Part shown: positions 1-13,153 of the stretch, in pieces
Position numbering within the stretch: position 1 is the stretch's first letter
Layout of the letters: every line of letters starts with the position of its first letter
Assembly: GCA_025331125.1 (NCBI GenBank)
Contig: JAOALB010000126.1
Span: forward strand, 56,819-120,818
DNA: 64,000 nucleotides
Origin: Mycogone perniciosa
Lineage: Eukaryota; Ascomycota; Sordariomycetes; Hypocreales; Hypocreaceae
Direction: 5' to 3'
The notes under the pieces: generated by a model
The model's database searches: none
Seen by the model: the letters and a program-made list of their open reading frames with translations, nothing else
Told to the model about the DNA's origin: nothing
Program-made: the position numbers and the translations under genes

Positions 1-3000
1 AAGAAATCTATACTAGGTATAAAACTAAAATTACTAAATCCAGTACTACCAGCTATACTTTAACCTAGTAGTACTTTAAAGCTAACAGTAAAATAGCCTA
101 GTAAAGTATAATAACTAAACCTTAATAGTATATTAATATTACCTGCAATACTTAATTAACTTATAAATCTAGGGTTTAAATAATATACCCTCTTTAAGTA
201 TTAATAATGATAATAATAGTAGTGCTACTTTATTAATTTTTAATTTACTTTAATTTAGCCAGCTATATTTATTAAAAACCTAAACCTAATTTATAAACTA
301 AAGAAAAGATTAACCTTTACTAAAAGTTATAAGTCAAGGTTAACTATAAATAGTATTATTATTTTAAAATAAATCTATTATTACTTTTTAATTAAAAGCC
401 CTTTAAACTTAAATTAATAAAGAGTAAATCCCTTTTAATATAAACTATATTATCCTTTATATATAATATTTATATTAATATAAAAGCTTTAATAGACAGT
501 AGCTATATACTTTAAGCTTTTATTAGCTGCGCCTTTATTAAGCAATTTAGTATTACTATTTAATAACTATTATTTACTAAAAATCTCCTTTTTATTAATA
601 AAAGTATAGTTAATAAAATTTTAGACTTTTTTATTATATAAACTATAATTAGCCCTTATAAAGAACTTTACCTCTTTTTTATTATAAATATCCCTAATAA
701 TATACTTATTATCTTTAGCCTTTTATAGTTAAGAAAATATAACTTTAATATTAATTAAGAAAAATTAACTATAATTTTTAAATCCTATTACTATTATAAT
801 TATTGCCTTTTAAAAAATATAGCCAGCCTTATATAAATTGTAATAATAATTAAAATAAAAATAATTTTATTAAAGCTAATATAAAAAATATATATTACTA
901 GTAACTAATAATTAAAAACGCTTTAAATAAAGTAAAGCTTAACTTAATTAAATAAAGAACTATACTATATTAATAATTATTAGTTAAAAATACTTAGAAA
1001 AAGGAAGACTATAATTTAACTAAAGAGGGAGCTTATAAACTATATATTTTATAAACTTTACTATTAAACTGAGATAACTATATAACCTGCAAGTACAGCA
1101 GAATTAATAATAAAGAAACATAGGCATAAATAATCTTAAACTAAATATATATAAAGCTACTGCCTGCCTTTATAATCTGCAGTTAATAACAAAAAGGAAA
1201 ACCTTTATTAAAGCTATTACTATTACCTTTTAATATATGATTTTTTATAAAACTAAACTAAACCTTAAAATTAAAAAGTATACTTAAATATAGTAGATAT
1301 ATAAATAGTAGCAGCTATAAACTTTATTACCTTTTATTATTAATTATATATCCGCGCAATAAAAGTAACTTAAAAAAAGATTAACTAAACTATTAAAACT
1401 AAATAACTAGCGCCTATTAGCCTATTAAAGCTTTTAAATACGTTTTTCTAATAAATACTAATAGGATAAAAAGACTATATTATAGTAAAAATAATATTAC
1501 TAAAAGAAATATATAACTTTATTAATAAATACTACTCTTTAATATAATAAAAAAGATTATAGCTGCTAATATACAGAAATTTATAGTAGGAAAACCTAAG
1601 CTTAACAAACTAAATATTTTAAAGAAACTATTATCTTGGCTATATAACTTATATAATACTTTCCTGCTAAAGATAGTAAATAAACTTCCCTTATAATAGG
1701 CCTAGGACTATAAAATTAAAATATTACTAAAAAAAGACTCTTTATATTAAAAGAAGAGGCTATTTTTATTTAATAAACTATAACTAATAAAAAAATAGTT
1801 AAATAATATTACGATTAAAAATTAATACCTACTACTATTAATTTAAGAAACCTTTAATGCTTTAAGCTATATAAAGGTATATATAAAACTTAATATTATT
1901 GCTGTATTTAATAACCTTTATATTACTAGAAGAGATATATAAAAAATAGCGTTTATTATAAGGTTTAGCCTCTTTAAACTATTAATTATACCTTTTAGCC
2001 TCTATAATAATCCTATTATATTCTAATCCTATATTAACTATACTTTTTAAAACCCTTTTAACTATACCTATATAGTATACCTTAATAATATCTTTATATA
2101 CTATTAAAACTAAAAAGAATACTAAAAATATATATATAAAGTAATAGCCTGCCTTTAAAACACTAGCCTCTAAATTAATATTATTAAATATAAGTTTAAA
2201 ATAATAAAAATAAAATACCTTAGCTTAATTATTACTTTAAAGGGACTAAAGATAAATTTTAAAAAAGTTAAAGCTATATTAAACTAGCAATTACTTAAAA
2301 GAGTAAAACACTTATAAAAGTTCTTTAACTTTATACACTTTTATTACTATTTTATTTAAAGATACTTTAAAATAGCTATACTATTAAATAAGCTTTTAAA
2401 GAAAAACCGACTATATATTTAAAGAGAAAAATAGTAAAAAGCCTTTAATTTAATTAAATACACTTTCAAATTAGCCTTAATCTTAGCCCTCTTTAATTAT
2501 AATAAATAAATAGTCTTTAAAATAAACGCCTTTAACTAAGCATTAAGCAGTATCCTATTACAGTATAATAAAAAAAGCATTTTATACTTTAGTATATTTT
2601 CTTTTATAAATTATAATGCTTAAAAATATAACTATAAAATTTATAATAAAGAACTCTTAATTATTATTAAAGTAATAAAGGAATAGCGCTTAAAATTATA
2701 AAGCTTATAAGAATTTAATATTATTATAGACTATAAAAACCTTAAATAGTTTACTTTAATTAAAGCCTTAAATTAATAATAAGTCTAATAGTTTAAATTC
2801 CTCTTTAACTTTAACTTTTATATTATTTATCCACTTAGCTTTAAAGCTATAAAGCTTAATGCCTTCAATAAAAAAGCAGAAAATAAAGTTGCAACATTAA
2901 ATCCCTTAAATAACTAAATTAAAAATAGGCAATATACTATTTTCCCGTAAAGTCTTTTTAGCCTTAAAGCTTAGGCAATATTTTAAAAAGAAATTTTATT

Positions 3001-4850
3001 AAAGATAGAAATATCTATAAAGGCTGCCCTTATAGCTATAACAATACCTACAGAAAACAGACTAATTAATAACCTAATCGCAGCAGTATATAAATAAAAT
3101 ACTATAGCGAGAGAAATAGTAACTATACTTTAAAACCTTAATATCTACTAATAGCTAAAGCAGCTCTGCAAAGAACTCTAAATTGCAATAAATAACTGCC
3201 AAGTAATAAATAGCAGAATTTACTATTAAAAGCAGCTTTTTATTCCCCTTAATAATAAGCTTTATATATAAATCCTATTTTAAAACCACTTTAATAGCCT
3301 AGCTAAATATATAAGTAGGTTTAAAACCCTAGACTTTATTAGCTAAATATACTAGTAGCTACAAATCTTAAAAGACATTAAAGTATTTATATAAGCCTAT
3401 AAACTATATATTAAAATAAAGGCCTTATAATCTTTACTATAAGGTTTCCTTTAACTACTATTAGTCTTATTTTATATATAGTTAAATATCTTTATTAATT
3501 ATATTATACTACTGCCTAAATCCTGCTACTATAATATTACTTATAAGTATTTACAAATAGTATTTTACTACTTGATTAAAATATATTACTTTCTACCTAT
3601 TAGTTTACTATTAGTAAAAGAGTTAGCTAATATATTTATTAATAGGATTTACTGCCTTTATAGTATACTTAATAATATTATATTAAACTATAGTATATAA
3701 TTTATATTAAAATTCTAGGAATAACTCTTAAAGCGATTAAAAGTTATATTAAAATAATTATTAGCCTTTTACTTTAAAACTAATAGCTAAACTAAAAGAA
3801 TTAATATAAATATAAAATAATACCTATAAGCTTTTATTAACTTTTATTAAAATAATTAAGTTTACTGGCTTTTATTAGCTGAATTTACCGCAAAAAATAG
3901 AATATTTAAATCTATTAGTATATTGCTATTTTTTGCTAATTATAGTTTTAACCTTTACTTAAAGACAAAGCCTTTATAGCCTTACCTACTAAACCTTTCT
4001 ATTATAAAGAAAAGAGAGTCTTCTGCATTAACACTATTATTAATTAATTTAAATGCATTATTATATAACTAAAAGCCTTTACTAAGGCCTTAAGAAAAAG
4101 ATATAAAGAAAACGCGAATATATAAAGGGAGGCATTACTAGTCGATACTATTAGGCAGGAAGTCTTTCTTAATATACGAAATATAAAGATTAACTGGCTA
4201 ATAAAAAAGCTAAATAATAAATAGGTAGGACTTTATATAATAATAAAGGTATACCTATAAGCCTGGGCTATTAGTTTACTAGAAAGTATAAAGATTTTCC
4301 TAGGTTTATATAAATCTCTCCTATAACTTAAAATAGCTACTTTACTGCACTTTAGGTAAAAGACAATTAATAAGGCTAAATTAAAGAATATTTAAAGTAA
4401 GGTATTAAAAAGGGAAGATAATATAAATAAAGTATAAAAGAAGTAAAAGTTTAAACTGCTCTTAGATTATTATAATAATAATAGATTCTATTACTTTATT
4501 GAATAAGAATATAATACTGCTATATAATAATTAGTTAAAGACTTATAAAGCTAAAAGAAGATAATATAAGACTTTTATATAAAAAACTTAAAAAAGCTAA
4601 GCTTACTGCAATAAATATTAAAAGGAATTATAAAAAAAGAAAAAAAAGAAATAGCTAAAAAGAAATTAATACCTATAAAGCGCTAATTAAAGACTATACT
4701 ATATTAAAGCCTATAATTAAACTATATATTACTAATACTAAGAATTATATAATCTACCTTATTTAACTTTATATTATAAGTATTAAAATAAATTACCTGG
4801 AATTTTAATTTATATAAGTAATATAGCTATTTGCAGCTGAATAGCGAGAT
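1..4850 (+). mobile_element. RIP-mutated Ty3/Gypsy LTR retrotransposon, gag-pol relic (5' end outside window)
   Basis: The + strand translation keeps the order of a Ty3/Gypsy pol. A reverse-transcriptase palm lies around 1,950-2,130, with the YLDDI active-site motif read as VYLNNIFIY at about 2,074-2,103 (Asp to Asn, as RIP would give). An RNase H-like stretch follows at about 2,500-2,770, with YNKELLIII and DYKNLK. An integrase C-terminal PFFANYGF-type motif (FFANYGFN) is near 3,930-3,953, and an INWLIKKLNNK chromodomain-proximal tail is near 4,190. Stops occur throughout, many at former Gln or Trp codons, so nothing is translatable. The polypurine tract and 3' LTR follow at 4,850-5,035. The 5' LTR must lie left of the window. 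The superfamily call is confident; exact ends are approximate. Confidence 0.85.
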
Positions 4851-5035
4851 AGGAGGGGGGGTACTGTTATAGCATTGACTGTAATGCGATATTGACGCCC
4901 TATTATATAAGCTCCGGTTATATAACCAGGCCTTAACGCGTTCTTAGCTATAGCTTTCCGTAGAGCCTTAGGGCTTCCTTGCTCTCTACGGCAAAACAAC
5001 GATATTTGCCTTAACCTGCCTTCCTATACTATAAT
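4850..5035 (+). repeat. Gypsy polypurine tract and 3' LTR
   Basis: A purine run ending in seven or more G (4,850-4,861) immediately precedes a segment starting TACTGTTATAGC, the usual arrangement of a fungal Gypsy polypurine tract and the TGT(C)A start of a 3' LTR. The segment is about 170 bp and visibly richer in GC than the pol relic, with CTCTCTACGG and CCGTAGAG as a short inverted pair. It ends near 5,035, where similarity to a different, inverted element begins. The right end is approximate because RIP has changed the terminal CA. Confidence 0.65.
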
Positions 5036-6991
5036 AATAAATTTATATTACCTTTTTTAAAACATAAAATTTAACTTGAATATTAATTAAAATATTAACT
5101 GTCATAATTAGTTAATTATATATTTTATAATTAAAGAGAGTATATAAATTAATACTTGCCTGCATTATATTAATATATGGAATATATAGCTTTAATAGAA
5201 ATATTGAAAAGGATTATTTTTAATCTTTTATCTCTTTATTAACTTTATACCTATTAATAGGCTTATTAAAGCCTTTCCTCAATAGCGCTTTAAGCACTTT
5301 AAAATACTATTAAACTTAATAGATATATCGTCACTGAAATAAAATATATAAAAAGATAAAAAACTATTTAATTTTAGCTTAAAGGCCACTTACTATAAAA
5401 GGTATACTTTATTACTGTAATAATTAATTACTTAAAGCTTTTTACCCTTTACGCGCTTATATATAAAGGGCATTATTATTATAGTTATTTAAAGCAGCTG
5501 CCTCTTTAATATAAACTAAATCCTCCTCTTTTAATAAATTAAATTAAAGGTATAATACCTTTTTATATTAAATTATTATTTAATTATATTAGCTTATAAA
5601 TATATAAAAAAGATAAATATATTTATTTAATTATTATCTTTATATATAGCTTAAAAGAGCTAGTATATAATTAATATAAATATTAAATAACTTTAAAGTA
5701 TATAATTAATTAAAGTAATATAATAAAAATAAAAAATAAATATATTAAAAAGTATATTAATAATTATTATTAAAATAAACAATATACTATTAAAAGTAGG
5801 CAATAGTAATATATTAAAAGACATCTCTTTTACTAGTAATTATAGACTTTAAATAAGCTTTATAAAAAGGGGATAGTAGTATAGCAGTAAAGGTAGTAGC
5901 GGGAATAAAGGTAAAACTAAAAACTATTATAAAAGTAGCTATAGCGGGAGCAGTACTTAAAGCAGTAGCAGTAATAATAGGGGTAAAGGCTAAAGTAAAA
6001 GTAAAAGTAATAATAGGAGCTGCAGGAGTAAAAGGAAAAGCCAATAAAAATACTGTAACGCGCAGTTTAGTAAAGGCTTCCTCGCAATTCCTAGTAAGCC
6101 TTAACTGTAAATAAAAGAAAAGCTAAATAATTAAATTAACTAGTGCAGTAATAGAAACCAGACTAGTTAAAGCAAGAGCTAGTATAAAAGCAGTAATAGG
6201 TATAACTGCTTAAAGACAATTAATGCTATAATAAGCCACCTTTAAAAGGCGACTGCGATTATATTTAATTAAAAAGGTATTTTTATTTTATAATTTTATT
6301 ATTAATTAATAAAAGTATATTATAAAAGGAATATATAAAAAATATAATATTTATTACAGCTATATTAATACTGTTAATACTGCTATTATTAATAATAATA
6401 ATAATATTAATAATTAAAGAAAAAGAGTAAAAATTAAGGTTAAGGGATAGTTAATATACCTATTTTAACTGTTTAAAATTGATTTACCTATTTAAAAGGT
6501 TTTATTATTTAATTTCCTATTATTATAAATTAATAATAGCTATAGCATTTATATCTTTATTACCTTTATAATAAAATATCGATATATATTTATAATAAAA
6601 GAGCTTTTAATTAAGTAAAAGAGGCTTTAAAAGCGCAGCCAGACAGTTATAATACTATAAATAGACTAAGATAGCAGTTAATAAAATATTAGGAATAGCT
6701 TTATTAACTGGGGGGTATATTAGGTTAAGTAAGCTAAAGACTTACTATTTATTAATGCTTATTAGCGCTAGGGAGCTTTTATTTACTTATATAGTAAATA
6801 CCAGCTAATATATATATTGCATAAGCGATATATTAGACTACATAGGCGCTTATAATGCATATATTCTACGTTTTCCTTTATATTAACTATATATATATAT
6901 AGCAAGGCTATTATAGTATATTTATTACTAGAATTAAGCTTTCTTCCTATTTCTCTCTATACTTTATATAACTATACTGCGCTCCGCGATA
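5030..6991 (-). mobile_element. Truncated inverted copy of the 23.6-kb LTR element
   Basis: The reverse complement of this segment aligns along its length with 23,605-25,480. Shared landmarks are the LTR (here 6,716-6,991, bounded by CTCCGCGATA and GGGGGGTATATTAGG), a Thr/Ala/Pro-rich open stretch (5,814-6,044, minus strand) ending SPFYKAYLKS, and AT-rich internal DNA to about 5,030. Only one LTR and about 1.7 kb of internal sequence are present. The copy is cut off where the Gypsy 3' LTR begins, so it is either a deletion remnant or was interrupted by the Gypsy insertion. Both copies are RIP-mutated, which is expected for repeated DNA. Confidence 0.75.
6716..6991 (-). repeat. LTR of the truncated inverted element
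   Basis: This is the third copy of the LTR found at 23,605-23,870 and 30,461-30,726, in the opposite orientation. Shared words include TTCTACGTTTTCC, TTACTAGAATTAAGC and GCGCTAGGGAGCT. A run of six G directly abuts its left end. Confidence 0.75.
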
Positions 6992-8394
6992 GGAATATAT
7001 TATTAAAAATTATATAAAAAGTAAGAAAATTAAAAATAAATAATAAAACTAAAATTTAAAGATTTATATAAAAAGTTTGTTTATTATTGTATTAAACTCT
7101 TTATTACTAAAGATATTAATAATAGTATTAAAAATAATGAATAGTATAAAAAGAGAATTAATTGTTATTAGTTAAAATATATATTTATTATTAATTTAAA
7201 AAGACTAAACAGCTATACTGGATTTTAAATATAAGAGTTAACTATAAATAGATTTATAGTTTATTATTAACTTATAACAATTTAGTTAAGTAAAATATTA
7301 ATAAAAACCTATTAAAAGTCAAGGTTTTAAAAAACTTATATTAAGAAGAAAGGAAAAGAATATATAAAACTATTAATTAACTAACTTTTAATATTTTTAT
7401 ATTATTAAGTGTTTATAAAGTTATACTTTATTAAAATATATCTTTTTAAAATGTATAAATGTTTATTTTTAAGAAAACCGTTTCTTTTATTAAATAATAG
7501 TTAAATTAATAATATATTAATATATTATTAATAAATCTTTTTAATAATCTTTATTATAGTTAAATACTATTATTGTTATTTATTAATAAACAGTTTTATT
7601 TTAAATTATAATTAATATTTTATCTATTAAATAAATATAACTTTAAAAAGAAATAAAGTATTAAACTTTAAGTATTAATAAATAAACGTTTAATAAAAGA
7701 AAGGATATATTAAAAAGAGCTAAATATTTATAGGTTATACAGTTTATTTAAGTTAATATTTTGAAAGTATTTTATAAATAGAAAATTAATAAATAGATAA
7801 CTAGTTATTATAAACTTAATAGGTTTATTAAAATTACTTTATTTTATTAATTTCTAGTTAATTCTAATCAATATATAGAAATAATGGAAGTATTAGCATT
7901 TAATTAAAGCTATTTTTTGAATTTATTTGAAATATACTATAACTTTAAGAAATTAGTTTTACCCTTTTGCTCTGATATTAAAAGATAATACCTATATAGT
8001 ATAAAAGTAAAATATATATAAAAAGCTTAACAAATAAAGGTATAATAGTAAAGATATATTTAAAAATTAGGTTTAAAGGAAAAAGGATATTAAATAGTAA
8101 AGTAATTATTTATGAGTAATAAATAAGGATAAGTAAAAAGGAATAAAGAGAATATATAAATATAGAAAAGTAAAGTAATTTATTATAATAAAGTAGAATT
8201 AATTTAATATATAGTTAAAATATTTATTATATAAAAGGAAATAATCATATTTAAGAAAAGTAATAATAAGTATTTTAAAATAATATTAAACAGTATATAT
8301 TAAATTAAATATATATTGTATAGAAATCTTGTAGCCTTTACTTTAAATATAAAGACAAAACAAATAGACTTAGTTTAATAATAAAATAACGCGC
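6992..8394. other. AT-rich RIP-type DNA, nothing identifiable
   Basis: About 1.4 kb of TpA-dominated DNA with stops in all frames. I recognise no coding motif, terminal repeat or RNA gene. It is probably the remains of older transposons. Confidence 0.5.
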
Positions 8395-8635
8395 GTTCTC
8401 CTTTAATATATTACTTTACTTATGATTTTACAGCCGTTAAGGCGTAAAGAGGTAACTGTTGGTTGCTTTCGGCTGCAGATATTATGATTAAATGATTTGC
8501 AGTATCTTTTAGTCCCTATATTATCTAACTGCAGCTTCGTGGTTTTATTAAAAGCGCAGTTCCTGCGCTTTATTTAAGTTGTTGTTAGTGTATATATATA
8601 TATGTTTGGAGTGCCAATTCCCCCTTAACAAAATA
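8395..8635. repeat. Less-mutated patch, possible solo LTR or element end
   Basis: A roughly 240-bp patch of clearly higher GC interrupts the AT-rich tract. A subsegment from TGTTGGTTGC (8,457) to CCCCCTTAACA (8,631) has TG..CA ends, and on the minus strand it starts TGTTAAGGGGG; both fit LTR termini. Inside is an imperfect hairpin around GCGCAGTTCCTGCGC. No second copy is visible in the window, so identity as a solo LTR is a guess. Confidence 0.3.
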
Positions 8636-11600
8636 ATTTAATAATAAAGTTTATAATAATAGTCTTTTATAATCTTTTTAAAGTTAAAAGTAATTTTAAA
8701 GTATTATATAAATAATACTATTATAATAAAGTGTTTTAAGAAATATAATAACTTTTAATATAGTATTTAATATATTTATTTATTTTTAATTAATACAACC
8801 TATATTATATTTAATTTAATAGATATAGAATATTAAGATATTTTATAAATAGACTATTTTAATAAAGCTTTATCAAACATTAATTTAAAAAGTGATTTAT
8901 TATATATCGATATATTACTTATATTATATTGAATTGTTTTATTTAATAGTTTAATTAGTTTTCTACTTATCGTAAACTAAATCTTATAAATACTAAAAGA
9001 TTTAAATTATTAAAATCCTTTTTTATTTTATTGTTAAATTGTAATTTATATAAATATTAATAATTTATAACTATAAATATATTTTTATTTACAGAATTAC
9101 TATTTCATTTTATATTCTTAGAATTCTAAAGTTAAAGAATAATAAAACTGTTTTTAATCGAATTATAATACTAGTTCTATTACAGTATATTTAAGAGTAT
9201 TTATTTTAATATAAGTAAATACTTTTAATTTCAAATATTAAAATAGACTTTTGTTAAAGGTTTATTATAGTTATTTAAACTAATTATATATATAATATGA
9301 AATGGTTTATATAATACTTTATAAATATACTATAAAAACATAATAAAATTATTAATTAAACTCAAGAATATAATTAAATAATAATTAAAAATAAAGGGAT
9401 AATTGAATAATAATTACAATTATAATGTATATATAAGATATAATTTCTTTTTTATATAAACTTAATAATTAACTTTTTTATACTAATTTTAATAAAATAT
9501 AAAATATTATAAACATAATTTTAAAGCTTTAAAATTAATAATACTAAATAATAATTTTTATAATTATTTAATTTAACTTTAAATAATTTATAGAAAATTA
9601 AAGAGTATTGTTTTTTTTAAAATAGATAAAATAAATATATCTATAAGGTTTTATAAAAAGTATTTTTCTTTAATATATTAATTAAATATTTTTAAAGTTT
9701 ATATAATTTAAGTAAAAAAGTAAATATATATATTATTTTGTTTATTTACTTTAAATATTAAGTTAATAATATAACAAATAAATTTATATTCTTAAATAAA
9801 TCTAATATAAAAGTTACTAAATATATTTATAAACTATTAAAGCTTTTAATAGTTTTAATAAATCTTTATTTCCTTATTATTAAACTTTAATTAAATAATA
9901 AAAGTCTTCTAAGTTAGTTAATTACTATAAGTATATATATTCAATCTTTATAAAACTATTAAAGTTTATAAAACTATATAAATCTATGTATTTTTTATAA
10001 TTATTTATATTCTTAATATTAAGTTTATAGGCTTGAATATATTCAATAATAAATTAATTTTAAGATCTTTAATAGTAAATTAATATTAATATATTTCCTA
10101 AAACTAAATCCTTTTTAAATATGCAACCTTTATTTATTATACTATAAATTTAAATAATTTATTAACTATCCCCTCTAAATTAATATATTATAAAGAAGGT
10201 TAAATACTTCATATTAAAAGGTATATACACTTTATATTACTTTAAAAGTTAAAGTTAATATTTAAACTTATCAAAGCCTTTGTTTATAAATATATATAAT
10301 ATTTAGAAACTTTAGTTTAATATTATTGTTAACATATATATATCTTTAATAGCATTTTATTTATATATTATAATAAATATATAAAATATATTCTAGCCTT
10401 TATATTTATTATAAAAATAAAAGTTAAATTATTTACTTTTACTTTAAATAATCCTTTTTATTTTTAATATATTAGATATAAGTAATTAAAAAGTAAACAA
10501 TATTTTTATAATATAAATAATAGAATTTAAGACTAATATATTTATAAAAGCTAAAAGTACTATTTCAATAGACTATTATATTATAATTTAATACTTCTAT
10601 TATATTATTCTTTTCTTTTTATAAAGAAATCTAAAAGGTTTTAAAAGTAAAGAATATATATAAATATACTTTTAAGCCTTTATATATATTTTATATATTA
10701 AAAGAAGGCTTATTACTTTTTACTTTTATTAAAAAGTAATAAAAATAATCCTTTAATAAATAATATAGTTTAAAGGGTTTTACTTTATTTTATAAAAAGT
10801 AATTTATTACGTTAATAAATTATTTTAGATTTCTTTATTTATTTACTTAAATATTACTGTTTTTTAATTACTCTTTACTATTAATATTATTAAATCTTAA
10901 TATAATATATTCAATATCTTTATAATATATTTTAAAAGTACTATTAAAAGTTTATTAAAAGTTATTAAATTATATATTATAAATATAATGTTTATAAAAA
11001 AGAATTATATAATATTTTTTATTTTAATATCTTTTTTACTAGTATATTAGTAACTTAAATATTAATAGTACTTTATATAAAAGTATAAATTTATATACAA
11101 TTATTAAATAATATATATAAAGTTTATTATTACTTTTTAAAAACCCTTTAAATTTTAAAGTATATAGTTTATTTTATAATAAACGTTTATTTAAACATTA
11201 AGTTATTAAATATTAAAGATTTCATAATATAATTTAAAATAGTTATTTAATTAATTAATAACTTTAGCTTTTATACAAAAGTATTACTTTCTTTATTAAA
11301 GTTTATTATTAAGTCAATTATTATAGATTATATTTTTATTATATTAATATAAATAATTAAAGGATAAGTTGAATAATTATAAACATAAAGCTTTACTAGT
11401 TAAGTAAATATAATAAAATCAAAGTATATTAAACGTTTAATTCAAAAAAGAAAAAGGAAAAGGAAAGTTTTACTTTATATACTATATTAATAGTATTTTT
11501 AAAGTAAAGCCTAAAGGATTTATTTATAATATACCTTTAACTAGGTATACCATTTAAGGTTATATTAAAATCTTTATTATAGGCCTTTTATATTATAGAT

Positions 11601-12180
11601 ATTAGAAATAAACATAAAATTACTTTAAGAATTATGACTATTTTCAATTTAATAAAAACTTAAATACCTTTTATTATAAATATTAAACAGTAAAAGTATT
11701 TAACCTTTATATAATAAAAATACAAATATTTATAAAGAATTATTTATACTTTAACTATTCAAGTATATTTTTAAAACTTTTATTTATAGTTTTAATAAAC
11801 CTATATCCTTTTCTATATATACTTAAAGTAATTATATTTTGTAAAGTCATTATATTTTTTAAACAAATAATATATCTTTATATATTTACTTTAATATTAA
11901 AGTAATCTTTTTAGTTAACATTTATTTAAATAAATATACTTTTACTTTATATTATAACTATTATATAATAGGCATATTTTAATATACTATATATGTTTCA
12001 AAAAGGTTCAATTAAATTCAAAACTTTACATAATTATTTTATATTACTTAAATTATAAAAAGTCAATTTCCTTAACTCTTTTAATAATAATTATAAAAGG
12101 ATTGGCCTTGAATATATAATATAATAAGGGGACCTAGAATTCTGTATTTAAAACTAAAAAGAAAGGATGAAAAGCTTAAA
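8636..12180. other. Very AT-rich RIP-type DNA, nothing identifiable
   Basis: About 3.5 kb of extremely AT-rich DNA, with poly-A and poly-T runs and TpA steps. No open frame over about 60 codons and no recognisable protein motif were found. It ends abruptly around 12,180 where normal-composition DNA starts. Confidence 0.5.
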
Positions 12181-13150
12181 GCTTAGCTAGCTTCAAATAA
12201 TAGTTATTCTTTATCGTTAACTAACCGGAAAGCCTCCGACGCACCCTTCTACCTGTGTTAGTTCACTGCCCAGGAGTCCGAAGCTGAATTGGAAGTGAGA
12301 CTAAAATATATGGACACATCACCACGGAGAGAAGGGCCTGTAAGATGCGGCAAGGATGTCATATTGTTGTATCATACATCGCCAGCACAGGGAGAAGGTC
12401 GGCCAAGAAGACGAACTGAACGAGTAACGGTCTAAGTGATCTTTATTGTAGTGAGCCCTGGTATGAACAATTCCATAAAATCCAAACTGCTGCCAAACAT
12501 GTAGAAGCTGTCCCACTGGTGGGTTGGTTGTCTCACTGTCTCATGTTTGTGAAAAGAAGTAGCAGAAAGAACAAAGTACACATATATGATTATATTATTC
12601 TTCTCCATCACATTTATGGTACTTGGCTTCTATATTTATTGAATTCCACAAATCGATATTGTGCATTTTCTCTGTTCCTTCCTTTCCTTTTTGTGCTCTT
12701 ACCCCTCGTAGCTGAACTAACGGTAACGGTACTATTACGATAATCTATAATGCCTTTTGTTGCCATATTCATGATATTCTTTAGTAGGCAGGGGAATTAA
12801 CTGCGCTTAGCTTAACTCATGGAGAGTTGAAGGTGAATGGGGGAATGTACGCTACTATTCTTAATTGCAAACCCTGCTATAGTCAACGGAGAGTTCAGGT
12901 TAACAGCATCCGCTCTACCAACGTCACCTGAGCTTCCCAAACCCCGACAAGTGAAATAATCGTTAGCCCTTCATCAGCCACATATATCTTTGAACAAAGA
13001 GATGGCAGTATTGTCCTTCTTCCCTTTTAAATAGCAGTCAATTGTAACACCAACAAATCTACCGCTGCTTCTATCCATGTAGCGTACTTATACCATCACT
13101 CCAACCATCCGCATTATTATCTATACCTAGATTTTACTGCAAGAGGACAT
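12181..13150. other. Left margin of the gene island, no supported gene
   Basis: Composition becomes normal here. Short open frames exist (minus 12,319-12,516; plus 12,519-12,743), but neither shows a known motif, coding bias or plausible splicing. The right end is the 3' flank of the FMO gene, whose stop is at 13,154. Confidence 0.4.
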
Positions 13151-13153
13151 GTT

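Noticed and set aside
12319..12743. Two small frames in opposite orientations
   Set aside because: Neither resembles a protein family nor extends by plausible splicing.
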